Shown piece after piece: positions 18,008-26,423 of a DNA stretch of 64,000 bases (position 1 is its first letter; each line of letters begins with the position of its first letter). The position numbers were made by a program, and so were the translations under genes. Origin of the DNA: an uncultured Bacillaceae bacterium (lineage in GTDB: Bacteria > Bacillota > Bacilli > Bacillales > Bacillaceae_L); contig CANMHG010000011.1 of assembly GCA_947497585.1 (NCBI GenBank), forward strand, positions 1-64,000. The letters are read 5' to 3'. The notes beneath the pieces were generated by a model that was given only the letters and a program-made list of their open reading frames with translations, had not been told where the DNA came from and ran no database searches.

Positions 18008-18217
18008 ATGAATAAAGTTGAATTATTGAAAAAATTACTAAATAGTAGTAAAGGTAATTTGTTTTCATTAGAGTTTCCTACTACAAAAGAAACTGAAAAA
18101 ATGATTCAAGAATTGATTAGAGTATTAGAAACAGAAAAAAGAATTAAATTAAGAGAAAATGTACAGAGAGAATACTCAGTTTATTTACATGGAATAGTTA
18201 AGTATGCATCCGAATAA
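18008..18217 (+). CDS. Small helical protein of unknown function
   Basis: The 69-residue product is rich in Lys, Glu and Leu and should be largely helical, with VELLKKLLNSSKG at the start and ETEKMIQELIRVLETEKRIK in the middle. The start has AAAGGGG about eight bases upstream, and a strong terminator begins at the stop codon, so a real short transcription unit is likely. No Cys or membrane segment is present and no family is recognised. Confidence 0.62.
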   Translation: MNKVELLKKLLNSSKGNLFSLEFPTTKETEKMIQELIRVLETEKRIKLRENVQREYSVYLHGIVKYASE

Positions 18218-18234
18218 TCGGATGCTTTTTTTTA
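18206..18234 (+). terminator. Rho-independent terminator
   Basis: GCATCCGA and TCGGATGC form a perfect 8-bp stem with the loop ATAA, followed by a run of T residues. The loop contains the stop codon of the 69-residue gene. Confidence 0.9.
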
Positions 18235-18250
18235 TTGGTGAAGCTTAAAC

Positions 18251-18290
18251 GGAAAACGCAGAGGTTATGAATCTATCCTCTGCGTTTTCC
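18251..18290. terminator. Terminator serving the minus-strand gene at 18317
   Basis: GGAAAACGCAGAGG and CCTCTGCGTTTTCC form a perfect 14-bp stem with a 12-base loop. The AAAA inside the stem gives a T-run in either direction, so it can act for both convergent genes. Confidence 0.8.
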
Positions 18291-18316
18291 TTTATGTTTT
18301 AAAGACTGATAGAAAT

Positions 18317-19222
18317 TTAATCCATCAACACTTCCTTCTCAAAAATCTCCCCATTCGAATATTCAACTTTAATGACTAAGCGCATATTCTCATATTTGTC
18401 TATTTGATTAACATGGAAATGGCGCGGCCATTCCTCTTCGGGCCCTAGAGATTCCATTTCCTCTTCTTCGATCAGCTTATCTGCCTTGTACTTCACAAGA
18501 TACGCCTTTACCACATGGTCTGAGGGTTCCATCATAAATTCATTATAAAGAGTCAGATTAATGTTATCTTGATGGATATAAATATCAGATCTAATCACTC
18601 CATATTTACTCGTTCCAAAATGACCTAAGTGCTCCGTATGGATTTCGCTACTTTTTACCATATCGTCATGCTTGACAGACACAAAGTACTTTAATCTGTG
18701 CTGTTGATCACGCTCTTCCATTCGCTCTTCATACTTTTGTTTCGATTCTTCCTCCATGCTAGAGCCTGTTGTTGTAATGACCCCAACCTCCCACAATGGT
18801 TCTACTTCAACTTCGATCGGAATTTTCACCTGGAAAAAGCCTTGTTGGATTTCCTTTGCTGGCAGAGAGATAAAGTCCTCACCTGGACCATACACATAAT
18901 TGAAGGTAACTTCAGAATTACTCTTCAGTTCCTTGACCTGCCACTCAAAGATTGCAGCTCCAACCCCATTTTCTGCATCTTTTTGATCAAACTCCATATT
19001 AATTCGACTGATCCAGCTCTGCTCCGCCAAAAACTCATTCATGATATTCTGAATATGGCTCCCTTGGCTGTTAACGTTGCTTATAATGTTGTGTTGATTG
19101 TGAGATAGGTTGTTTAATTGATTTTCAAAGCTATCTAGTTTTGCCAATAAATTAAAGTTCATAATTAAGCTCACGACTAAGGCAATGGCTATGAAAATTC
19201 GGAAGTATTTGTTGTTGTTCAA
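18317..19222 (-). CDS. Membrane-anchored coiled-coil protein of unknown function, paralog 1
   Basis: The 301-residue protein has a short cytoplasmic start, one membrane segment (residues 8-30, containing VVSLIMNFNLLAKL), a predicted coiled coil to about residue 70, and an extracytoplasmic domain rich in beta strands. It is a paralog of the 311-residue protein at 48233: both share the SLIMNFNLLAKL anchor, EQSWISRI, PLWEVGVITTT-like and KYFVSV segments and LGHFGT. I do not recognise a named family. It stands alone between two terminators. The pair suggests a lineage-specific cell-surface family; function is unknown. Confidence 0.72.
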   Translation of the reverse strand: MNNNKYFRIFIAIALVVSLIMNFNLLAKLDSFENQLNNLSHNQHNIISNVNSQGSHIQNIMNEFLAEQSWISRINMEFDQKDAENGVGAAIFEWQVKELKSNSEVTFNYVYGPGEDFISLPAKEIQQGFFQVKIPIEVEVEPLWEVGVITTTGSSMEEESKQKYEERMEERDQQHRLKYFVSVKHDDMVKSSEIHTEHLGHFGTSKYGVIRSDIYIHQDNINLTLYNEFMMEPSDHVVKAYLVKYKADKLIEEEEMESLGPEEEWPRHFHVNQIDKYENMRLVIKVEYSNGEIFEKEVLMD

Positions 19223-19340
19223 TTTGTTCCCCCCCTACTTTTGGTGCCCCTATGATGTATACGAATGACCTTCCTCAAAGTTACAGAATATTAGATTTTA
19301 TTCTAACATACTGAGATTTTTAACCAATAAAACTGAGAAA

Positions 19341-19368
19341 AAGGACGGTAACATTTTATACCGTCCTT
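19341..19368 (-). terminator. Rho-independent terminator of the nrd operon
   Basis: On the minus strand AAGGACGGTA and TACCGTCCTT form a perfect 10-bp stem with an 8-base loop, followed by TTTCTC. It lies 34 bp after the flavodoxin stop codon and so closes the operon. Confidence 0.88.
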
Positions 19369-19401
19369 CTTGTACTTCTGACTATTTTTTCAACAAGTTC
19401 A

Positions 19402-19872
19402 TTAATTTGTACCGGGTAAGTCAGTCACTTTAACTATAACTTGGACTAAGTTTTCACATCTCTTTACATCTTGTTGCCCAGGAGTTAGCTCAACTTTTAA
19501 AGTAGCTGCAAGACTTGTATGAACAAATAACATATCGCGAAACTTGTCAACAGCTCCACAATAACTTGGATAAAAGCTATCTCCAGTCCCAAACACGGCA
19601 GTGACTAGTGATTTTTCATTTAAGTATTCCAACGCTCGATAAAGTTTCTCCATTTCTTTAGGAATTTCTCCATTTCCCCATGTATATGTACCAATTATGA
19701 CTACATCGACATCACCTAATCGTGATAGTGGAAAACTATCCACCTCATAGACGGCAGTCTCAAAGGGATACTTTAGAAAGGTGTTATAAATAATATTGGC
19801 TAGTTCTTCTGTATTCCCAGTAACCGATGTATAAATGATGGCAATCTTCTTTTTATAGTTCATCAAACCCAT
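19402..19872 (-). CDS. Flavodoxin, last gene of the ribonucleotide reductase operon
   Basis: The 156-residue protein has the flavodoxin FMN phosphate loop IYTSVTGNTEELA (about residues 13-25), the FMN-stacking loop GTYTWGNGEIP and VFGTGDSFYPSYCGAVD. It is a true short-chain flavodoxin rather than NrdI, whose phosphate loop and length differ. The start, six bases after GGAG, overlaps the end of nrdF by 20 bp. In class Ib reductases a reduced flavoprotein helps form the dimanganese-tyrosyl cofactor, so this protein may replace NrdI or reduce the enzyme. That role is inferred from position. Confidence 0.85.
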   Translation of the reverse strand: MGLMNYKKKIAIIYTSVTGNTEELANIIYNTFLKYPFETAVYEVDSFPLSRLGDVDVVIIGTYTWGNGEIPKEMEKLYRALEYLNEKSLVTAVFGTGDSFYPSYCGAVDKFRDMLFVHTSLAATLKVELTPGQQDVKRCENLVQVIVKVTDLPGTN

Positions 19873-20890
19873 TGGACTCCATTACCTTCGTATATGTTCG
19901 AGACTTTTGTTCGAAAAAGTCCGACTTCGTTTCATTTATCATCTCATCACTAAACACTTGAATCCATGGCATTGGATTCTTTCTTTCCTCGTAAAGGTTC
20001 TCAAGTCCTAGCTGTCTCAACCGCTTATTAGCTAAATATTCCACATACCCTTCAAACTCTTGTATATCAATACCATTAATTTTTTCAAAGATAGTATTAG
20101 CCCATTCTTTTTCAAGCATTGCTGCTTGATCAATAGAATGATAGATATAATCAATATTCTCTTTTGTGTGTAGAGTAGGATTTTCAGTTAATAAAATTCG
20201 AATAAACTGGGACATAAAATAAGCATGTTGCATTTCATCCCGCTGTATATAGCTAATCATCGTACTTGTTTTCATCATTTTTTGTTGTCTCGCTAAATGA
20301 TAAAAAAAGGCAAACCCTGCATAAAAATAAATTCCTTCTAGATTAATAGAATTTATTGCAAGGGCCAATAATGTTTGAGGATTAGGATTTTCCCGGAATT
20401 GTTCATAAGCATCTAAGATCACCTGATTTCGCTTATGAATAATTGGGTCAATCTTTGCCTCATTAAATCTAGCGTTTTGTTCTTGTAACGGAATGAGGGA
20501 ACTTAATATATAAGAATACGATTCATTGTGAATAGCTTCCTGTTGTGAGATGACTGCAAAAATTGCTTTAAAACTCGAATCTGTTACATAATCCATGACT
20601 TGACTCATTGTTGGAGTTTGTAAACTATCAAGACAAGCTAGTTGCGTATTAATTCGCAAAAATACATTTTGCTCTTCAAAGCTCAAACTGTCCCATTGTT
20701 TTATGTCATCTTGCATATTGATTTCTTTTGCTATCCAGAAATTAGATAATAAAGCCTGATACAGATCATACATATGTGGATAGGCGATATCATTCCAGTT
20801 TAATAATCCAGAGGATTTTCCATTGATAATACCTGTTGCTTTATTAGGATGCTCTGGATTTAATAATTTGACCTTTTTAAGTGTAAGCAT
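19853..20890 (-). CDS. nrdF: Class I ribonucleotide reductase, small (radical-generating) subunit
   Basis: The ATG at 20890, with AAGGGGG about nine bases upstream, gives 345 residues; a longer reading has no ribosome site. The predicted metal ligands are all present: Asp88, Glu118, His121, Glu185, Glu219 and His222, with the radical tyrosine Tyr125 in EAIHNESY. This is therefore a tyrosyl-radical NrdF/NrdB-type subunit, not one of the Tyr-less forms. It follows nrdE by 19 bp. Together they reduce ribonucleotides to deoxyribonucleotides in the cytoplasm. The unit lies downstream of a cobalamin riboswitch, so expression should rise when B12 is scarce. Confidence 0.92.
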   Translation of the reverse strand: MLTLKKVKLLNPEHPNKATGIINGKSSGLLNWNDIAYPHMYDLYQALLSNFWIAKEINMQDDIKQWDSLSFEEQNVFLRINTQLACLDSLQTPTMSQVMDYVTDSSFKAIFAVISQQEAIHNESYSYILSSLIPLQEQNARFNEAKIDPIIHKRNQVILDAYEQFRENPNPQTLLALAINSINLEGIYFYAGFAFFYHLARQQKMMKTSTMISYIQRDEMQHAYFMSQFIRILLTENPTLHTKENIDYIYHSIDQAAMLEKEWANTIFEKINGIDIQEFEGYVEYLANKRLRQLGLENLYEERKNPMPWIQVFSDEMINETKSDFFEQKSRTYTKVMESNGFDEL

Positions 20891-20909
20891 ATTGAAAATC
20901 CCCCTTTTA

Positions 20910-23183
20910 TTAACTATGACAAGCCTCGCATTCAACTAGTTCTCCCTGAGATGTACTTCTAATATAGTAGGTTGTTTTTAAGCCCTGTTTCCATGCTTCA
21001 AGATGTAAGTTTAATAGTTCCTTGGCTTTGATTGTATGATGAACATACAGATTAAAACTAATTCCTTGGTCAATATGACGTTGCCTAGCAGCATTTTGCC
21101 TTATGCTCCAATGCTGGTCTAGAAAGTGCCTAGTTTTTCGATAATAATTGTACGTATTATGGTTTAAGTCTGGAGCAGTTACTTTAAATTTAAAATTTTT
21201 CTTCTCCTCTGCATATTCCACAGCATAAAGTGGATCAATACCATCCGTAGAGCCTCCAATTTTAGCTGTAGAAGAGTTAGGTGCAATTGCCATCATCCAA
21301 CCATTTCTAACCCCATAGTTTGAAACATTCTTTTGTAATTTCGTCCAACGTTCTGATGTATAGTTCTTTTGCTTAAAATATTCTCCTGTATGCCACTGTG
21401 ACCCTTTGAAGCATTGGTATGTTCCCTTTTCCTTAGCAATTTCCATTGAAGACTGAATTGTATAGAAAGCTATATCCTCATATAATTCATCAGCAAACGT
21501 TACTGCATTTTCTGACTCCCAGTGAATTCCTTCTAATGCTAAAAGATGATGCCATCCAAATGTACCTAGCCCCACCGCTCTATATTTTTTATTCGTCGCA
21601 TCAGCTTGTCCAACTGAAAGAGTGTTTAAATCGATTGCATTATCAAGCATTCTCATTTGAATTTTTATTAATCTTGGTAACACATTTAACCTAACAGCAC
21701 TTGGGAGATTTATAGATGAAAGATTGCAAACAACAAAGTCTCCAGGCTTACGTACGATGACAATATTTCCATCATCATCCTTATACTCATTTACGATTGT
21801 TGTTACTGACATATTCTGCGCAATTTCTGTACACAAGTTGCTACAAAAGATAGCTGTTCGCCCTTTTCCTAAAACATGTTTATTTGGGTTCTTCCGATTT
21901 ACTTCGTCACGGTAAAACATATAAGGAGTACCTGTTTCTAATTGCGATACCATTATTCTCGTCATTATATCCATTGCTCTGTACGTTTTTCTTGGGAGCA
22001 ATGGGTGATGAGCTGCTTCCACATATTTTTCAGTGAAATATTTTTCATCATTCTCATCATAAAAATCTTCTAAGCCTAGTGAATTTCCATTTTCATCTTT
22101 CCAGCCCATTATTTGTTTCACTTGGTGAGGACAAAACGTATGCCACTCTCCTATACTCCTACCAGATTCATCTTTCTCTTCTAACGTTTCCATAAATAAG
22201 TCCGGGATTGACACGCCAGTAAATATATCATGTGCTTTTCTTCTCTCGTCACCATTATTTGTTTTTAAATCTAAAAATCCGTTCATAATATCTTTGTGAA
22301 ATACATCTAAATATACAGCAATTGCTCCTTGCCGTTGACCTAATTGATCCACACTTACAGCTGTGTTGTTGATTTGTCGTATCCAAGGAACGATTCCAGA
22401 TGAATTCCCTTTAAACTTTTTAATATCAGATCCTAGAGCACGAACCTTGCCGTAATATAAACCTAAGCCTCCCCCATCCTTACTCAGTCTTGCAACATCC
22501 CAGTTATTCAAGTAAATACCGTCTAATGAGTCATCTACAGTATCGATAAAGCATGATGATAGCTGTCCAACTCGTTTTCCTGCATTAGCTAAAGTAGGTG
22601 TTGCAACGGTCATATGTAAATGACTTAAAGCCCAATATGCCTCCTTTATATATGAAATCCGCTTTTCTTTATCTTCATTCATCATTAGAAACATAGAAAT
22701 AATCATAAAGCGTTCTTGTGGCAATTCATAAATAGTGCCATGATAATCTTTCGCTAAATAACGATCTGCTAATAAGAATAGTCCGATATACTGAAATAGA
22801 TGATCTTTTTCAGGATCAATAATACTCTCTAATTCTTCTATTTCTTTCTCAGAATACGAGTGTAGTAGATTCTGATCATAAATACCTATCTCCACTAAAT
22901 GATTTACCAGAGAATAAAAGGAACCATATTTTTTCTTAGCATCGTATCCCCTTACTTTTGCTGCATCTTGATACAATTTATGTAGATACATTTGTGCTGC
23001 TACATATGTCCAATTAGGTTCTTCTAGGGAAATTTGATTTAATGCAAAATGAAGCGCTTGTTCTCTTTGGTTTTCTTCTTCTAAACCTGAAATACTTTCC
23101 AGTAAAAAATTTGTTTGTAATTGATAAATTTGGCCGACCTCTTGAATGATACTTTCTATAGTAGTATTGATTTGTGTTTTCAT
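20910..23183 (-). CDS. nrdE: Class I ribonucleotide reductase, large (catalytic) subunit
   Basis: The ATG at 23183 gives 757 residues; AGGAG lies about ten bases upstream, and a TTG seven codons earlier lacks a site. Active-site features are present: the first redox Cys in GQLSSCFIDT, the Asn-Cys-Glu triad in CSNLCTEI, the second Cys in FVVCNLSSINLP, the APNSSTAKIGGSTDGIDP loop, and the C-terminal shuttle pair CEAC. No long N-terminal ATP cone is evident beyond the first 100 residues, though some cone-like helical sequence is present. It sits 4 bp after the thioesterase gene and 19 bp before nrdF. Confidence 0.93.
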   Translation of the reverse strand: MKTQINTTIESIIQEVGQIYQLQTNFLLESISGLEEENQREQALHFALNQISLEEPNWTYVAAQMYLHKLYQDAAKVRGYDAKKKYGSFYSLVNHLVEIGIYDQNLLHSYSEKEIEELESIIDPEKDHLFQYIGLFLLADRYLAKDYHGTIYELPQERFMIISMFLMMNEDKEKRISYIKEAYWALSHLHMTVATPTLANAGKRVGQLSSCFIDTVDDSLDGIYLNNWDVARLSKDGGGLGLYYGKVRALGSDIKKFKGNSSGIVPWIRQINNTAVSVDQLGQRQGAIAVYLDVFHKDIMNGFLDLKTNNGDERRKAHDIFTGVSIPDLFMETLEEKDESGRSIGEWHTFCPHQVKQIMGWKDENGNSLGLEDFYDENDEKYFTEKYVEAAHHPLLPRKTYRAMDIMTRIMVSQLETGTPYMFYRDEVNRKNPNKHVLGKGRTAIFCSNLCTEIAQNMSVTTIVNEYKDDDGNIVIVRKPGDFVVCNLSSINLPSAVRLNVLPRLIKIQMRMLDNAIDLNTLSVGQADATNKKYRAVGLGTFGWHHLLALEGIHWESENAVTFADELYEDIAFYTIQSSMEIAKEKGTYQCFKGSQWHTGEYFKQKNYTSERWTKLQKNVSNYGVRNGWMMAIAPNSSTAKIGGSTDGIDPLYAVEYAEEKKNFKFKVTAPDLNHNTYNYYRKTRHFLDQHWSIRQNAARQRHIDQGISFNLYVHHTIKAKELLNLHLEAWKQGLKTTYYIRSTSQGELVECEACHS

Positions 23184-23187
23184 CTTT

Positions 23188-23667
23188 TTAGAACTCCTCT
23201 GCAAGATTTGCTATCTTTAATCTTCTTTCTTTTCTTTGTTTTGCATGTACTAGAAACTGTTTTTCTTCTTCTGTTTCTGGAGTAACACCTGGTACAGGCA
23301 CTGGCTTCCCTTCTTCATTAATCGCAACCATTGTTAAAATGGAAGTTGTTGTTAATGTTCTTTCTCCAGTCTCATATTTATCACACTCTACTTTCACATA
23401 CACCTCCATAGATGTTCTCCCAGTTGAGATAACAAAACCTTCTAGGGTTAAAATATCTCCTACTTTTGCGGAACTTAAGAAATTAACAGTATCTATCGAA
23501 GCAGTTACCACTACTTTTTTGCTGTGCTTCATCGCTGCTATGGCTGCTATCTCGTCGATATATGATAAAACAGTCCCTCCAAAAATCGTTCCCATATGAT
23601 TTGTATCAGGGGGTAATACAAGCTTTGTTTGAATGGTCCGCGAGACATTCGTAGATAATCTGTTCAT
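23188..23667 (-). CDS. Acyl-CoA thioesterase, hotdog fold
   Basis: From the ATG at 23667, with AAGGAAA seven bases upstream, the product is 159 residues. It shows the hotdog thioesterase pattern of the YciA/acyl-CoA hydrolase group: NHMGTIFGGTVLSYIDEIAA near residues 24-43, which carries the catalytic Asp region, then VGDILTLEGFVISTGRTSMEV. It would hydrolyse acyl-CoA esters in the cytoplasm. It is the first gene after the cobalamin riboswitch and only 4 bp from nrdE, so it shares the riboswitch control. Why a thioesterase accompanies ribonucleotide reductase is not obvious. Confidence 0.87.
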   Translation of the reverse strand: MNRLSTNVSRTIQTKLVLPPDTNHMGTIFGGTVLSYIDEIAAIAAMKHSKKVVVTASIDTVNFLSSAKVGDILTLEGFVISTGRTSMEVYVKVECDKYETGERTLTTTSILTMVAINEEGKPVPVPGVTPETEEEKQFLVHAKQRKERRLKIANLAEEF

Positions 23668-23710
23668 ACAATTTCCTTCTTTCCTATGATGTAAAATTGA
23701 TTTGAAACAC

Positions 23711-23741
23711 AAAAAATCCATTACCTCTTAAGTAATGGATT
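23711..23741 (-). terminator. Terminator in the riboswitch expression platform
   Basis: On the minus strand AATCCATTAC and GTAATGGATT form a perfect 10-bp stem with a 7-base loop, followed by TTTTTT. It lies between the cobalamin aptamer and the thioesterase gene, where a B12-dependent terminator would be expected. Confidence 0.82.
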
Positions 23742-23856
23742 CATTAGTAGAATTAGATGATAGAATTAACACATGGAAAAAAGTCAGTCTTTCCCCACTA
23801 TTAACATACCCTCATTCTACCTTCCCAACTCCCGAAGAAGATAACACGATATAAAA

Positions 23857-24002
23857 ATGGCAGGTCTCCTGACTTGTGCTTCGTCCTACTCTAAGTCCTT
23901 CCCATCATATGACAGTGGATGTACTTATTTCGTCTGCACTTACAGTTGCGGGGACAGCTCTGGACTTTCACCAGATTCCCTATTAAGTATTTTAAACACC
24001 AT
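23857..24002 (-). ncRNA. Cobalamin (B12) riboswitch
   Basis: Read on the minus strand, the aptamer contains the hallmarks in order: AGGGAATCTGGTGAAAGTCC, AGCTGTCCCCGCAACTGTAA, CACTGTC, GATGGGAAGG, and the B12 box AGTCAGGAGACCTGCC close to 23858-23873. It lies upstream of the thioesterase-nrdE-nrdF-flavodoxin genes, with a terminator between. Binding of adenosylcobalamin should switch the operon off. Class I ribonucleotide reductase does not need B12, so this control fits genomes that also carry the B12-dependent class II enzyme. Confidence 0.94.
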
Positions 24003-24100
24003 TTTTATTGGCAACACACAATATGTAGTTGTTATTAACATTGAATAATCAATATATTGGTAGTGTAGTATATATTTCCATCTTTGGCAACAAAAAAATT

Positions 24101-25228
24101 TTATTGAGCAAACGTTACAGTTATCTGAACGATTTCAGATCGAGATCCAAGGCGAATTGGTGGACCCCAGAAGCCGTATCCAGACGAAACTACTGTGTGC
24201 AGCTGTTCTTTTTGAAGATAGCCCCAGTCAATTTCGTATACTTTACTTGTAATTAGGTTCCCCGGGAACACCTGTCCACGGTGCGTATGCCCTGCGACTA
24301 GTAGGTCGATACCGTTTTGCTGTGCGATATCCAGTTCATATGGCTGGTGGTCCAACATGATGACCGGCTTTGACATATCAACTTCTTCCATCAGCTCAGA
24401 AACTGACAGTCGGTCGTTCTCTGTAAGGTCCTTGCGTCCTACAATAGTCAGGCTATTTTCAATCAGCGTGACCTCATCGTACAAAACCTCCATATTGCTG
24501 TCTTCAAGTACCTTAATAAGCTGCTCCATCGTGCCATCATACTTATCATGATTACCTAGAGAAGCGTACACTCCGTATGTAGATTTAATACCAGCCATCA
24601 CTTCGTCAATACCTTGCTGGATATACTGATCAATATCATCGTCAAAAACGTCTCCAGGGAATAGAACGATATCAGGTTGTAACAGATTAATTTCCTTCAC
24701 AAGACGTTCAGCATGATCTCTGTTCGACAATAATCCGAAGTGCATATCAGATGCCATTACGACATTAAGCTCACCGATGTCACCTGCCCGCTTATCGATA
24801 TTCATCTGGTAGGTGCTCACCACAGGACTGTAGGCATTATAAGATCCATAGCTTATTAAGCCAATGACGAGAATTAAGGTAACAACACCGGCCCATTTCT
24901 CAACTCGGTGGCGCGGAACCCTTGTTAGTTGCAATAACCAAACGCTAAGATGCACCACTGGAAGAATAATTAGCAATAAATAAAATACAGCCATCCAATA
25001 CGCGCCTAAGATATTAAACAAGACAAATCCGAAAACGCGTCCCAAAATGAAAGAGGTTGATACGATTGTTAGCGTAATTATATACAATATTTTAATCTTT
25101 CGTTTATAAGGGCTTTCTTTTGGTCGGAACAAACTCCAGCTGCTCCGCCCAACGTAATAGACAAGCGCTCCATACAATAAAACTGAAACGATGCCTATAA
25201 AAACAATTCCCATCTCCTGTGTCTCCAT
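24101..25228 (-). CDS. Membrane metallophosphoesterase (YkuE/YkoQ-like)
   Basis: The 375-residue protein begins with about four or five hydrophobic segments (residues 5-130) and continues into a calcineurin-like phosphoesterase domain. The metal-site motifs are complete: SDMHFG, PGDVFDDD, LGNHD, LDHQP and AGHTHRGQ. It should be a membrane-bound phosphoesterase of the YkuE/YkoQ type; some relatives act on phospholipids or UDP-linked lipids, but the substrate here is not known. The ATG start is short of an obvious strong ribosome site. It is a single gene downstream of the repeat copy E1 and upstream of the riboswitch. Confidence 0.87.
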   Translation of the reverse strand: METQEMGIVFIGIVSVLLYGALVYYVGRSSWSLFRPKESPYKRKIKILYIITLTIVSTSFILGRVFGFVLFNILGAYWMAVFYLLLIILPVVHLSVWLLQLTRVPRHRVEKWAGVVTLILVIGLISYGSYNAYSPVVSTYQMNIDKRAGDIGELNVVMASDMHFGLLSNRDHAERLVKEINLLQPDIVLFPGDVFDDDIDQYIQQGIDEVMAGIKSTYGVYASLGNHDKYDGTMEQLIKVLEDSNMEVLYDEVTLIENSLTIVGRKDLTENDRLSVSELMEEVDMSKPVIMLDHQPYELDIAQQNGIDLLVAGHTHRGQVFPGNLITSKVYEIDWGYLQKEQLHTVVSSGYGFWGPPIRLGSRSEIVQITVTFAQ

Positions 25229-25302
25229 TCATTAGTTATGTTGTGGGTTTTACATATGCCTACTATTTTACCCAAGTTTGAAACAATAGCATACTTTTAA
25301 GC

Positions 25303-25389
25303 ATTGAAACAGTGGGACGGTCCTACTGTTTACTTTGCTTAGCGAAACGAAAGAAACATGAGGACCGTCCCCATGTTCCTACCATGTTC
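25303..25389. repeat. Palindromic repeat element, copy E1
   Basis: GGGACGGTCCT at 25314-25324 and AGGACCGTCCC at 25361-25371 form an 11-bp inverted pair inside a unit of about 85 bp that starts TTGAAACA and ends near ATGTTCC. Copy E2 at 28000 is a near-identical direct repeat. It lies just after the ABC-2 permease gene. Confidence 0.85.
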
Positions 25390-25394
25390 CTAGG

Positions 25395-26423
25395 TTATAG
25401 TTTCCTAAACTTTTTTAAAGCTTGTGTGTTTAGTAGGTATAATAGAAATGCATACAAGAGTAACCCGAGAAGATAACCCCAAATTTGCATGAAGCCATCT
25501 CCATAAACCATGACACCTTTAATGGCTGCTGCTCCATAATAAATAGGCATAATATAACACAGATTTCCTAACTTGTATGGAATCAAGTCTAAGGGAATCA
25601 CCCCCGAAAAAAACACTTGTGGAATGATGGTAAAGGGAATCATTTGTACTACTTGAAGTTCTGAACTTGCAAATATTGAAATCGTGGCACCAAATGAAAC
25701 AGCTGTCACGGCTAACATAACCATTGCAAGCAAAATCCAACCAATGTTCCCTACGGAACTTAATTGCAGGACATAAATGGAATAAAGAACGATGATAATG
25801 GCTTGAACTATGGCAAACACACCATATCCTAACGTATAGCCAAGAATGACTTCCCCTCGTTTAATAGGAGTCATCAATAACCGTTCCAATGTTCCACCAC
25901 TCCGCTCTCTAACTAGTGCCATTCCCGAAATGATGAACACTAAGAAAAACGAAAATAAGGCAAGAAACACATAGCCAAGGGAATCAAAACTTGACTGATC
26001 TTGTGTCCCATATACATATGACATATTTATTTCTGCTGAAGGTTGTAAGGAAGTCATTGCTGTTTTAATCTCACTAGCAGCCTTCGCACCTTTAGTAGAG
26101 GGTTCATACATTGTTATAGTCATACCCACATTTTTTGAAAGGGAAAGGATTGCATCGACATCTGGATGTTCCTTCAAATAACTTTCTGGATGTTCGATAC
26201 CATTGTTTGTAACATCTACAATATTCAAATCTTGTTCTTCCAAAGCAATTATAAGAGAATCTGGCAAAGTATTCTTATCGATTCCAATTGTCGGCACATA
26301 ACCTGATTCACCCAGTAAATAGTAAACCAAAGTCAAAATCAATAGTGGAGCAACTAAGATCATCATGACGCTTCGTTTGTCATTTATTGTTTGACGGATA
26401 ACGCGTTTGGCTAAATGAATCAT
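25395..26423 (-). CDS. ABC-2 type permease (drug or lipid export)
   Basis: The 342-residue protein has an N-terminal membrane segment, a large extracytoplasmic domain (about residues 40-160) and five C-terminal hydrophobic segments. This is the DrrB/YhgE/ABC-2 layout, with the coupling region ERSGGTLERLLMTPIKRGE near residue 170. With the ATPase encoded upstream it forms an exporter of unknown substrate, possibly an antimicrobial or toxic compound. Its ATG overlaps the ATPase stop codon by four bases. It lies between repeat copies E1 and E2 in a cassette that also includes a divergent TetR gene. Confidence 0.87.
   Translation of the reverse strand: MIHLAKRVIRQTINDKRSVMMILVAPLLILTLVYYLLGESGYVPTIGIDKNTLPDSLIIALEEQDLNIVDVTNNGIEHPESYLKEHPDVDAILSLSKNVGMTITMYEPSTKGAKAASEIKTAMTSLQPSAEINMSYVYGTQDQSSFDSLGYVFLALFSFFLVFIISGMALVRERSGGTLERLLMTPIKRGEVILGYTLGYGVFAIVQAIIIVLYSIYVLQLSSVGNIGWILLAMVMLAVTAVSFGATISIFASSELQVVQMIPFTIIPQVFFSGVIPLDLIPYKLGNLCYIMPIYYGAAAIKGVMVYGDGFMQIWGYLLGLLLYAFLLYLLNTQALKKFRKL

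Noticed and set aside
19402..19872. Calling the flavodoxin gene nrdI
   Set aside because: The TWGNGEIP and GTGDSFYPSYCG loops and the 156-residue length are those of flavodoxin, not NrdI.
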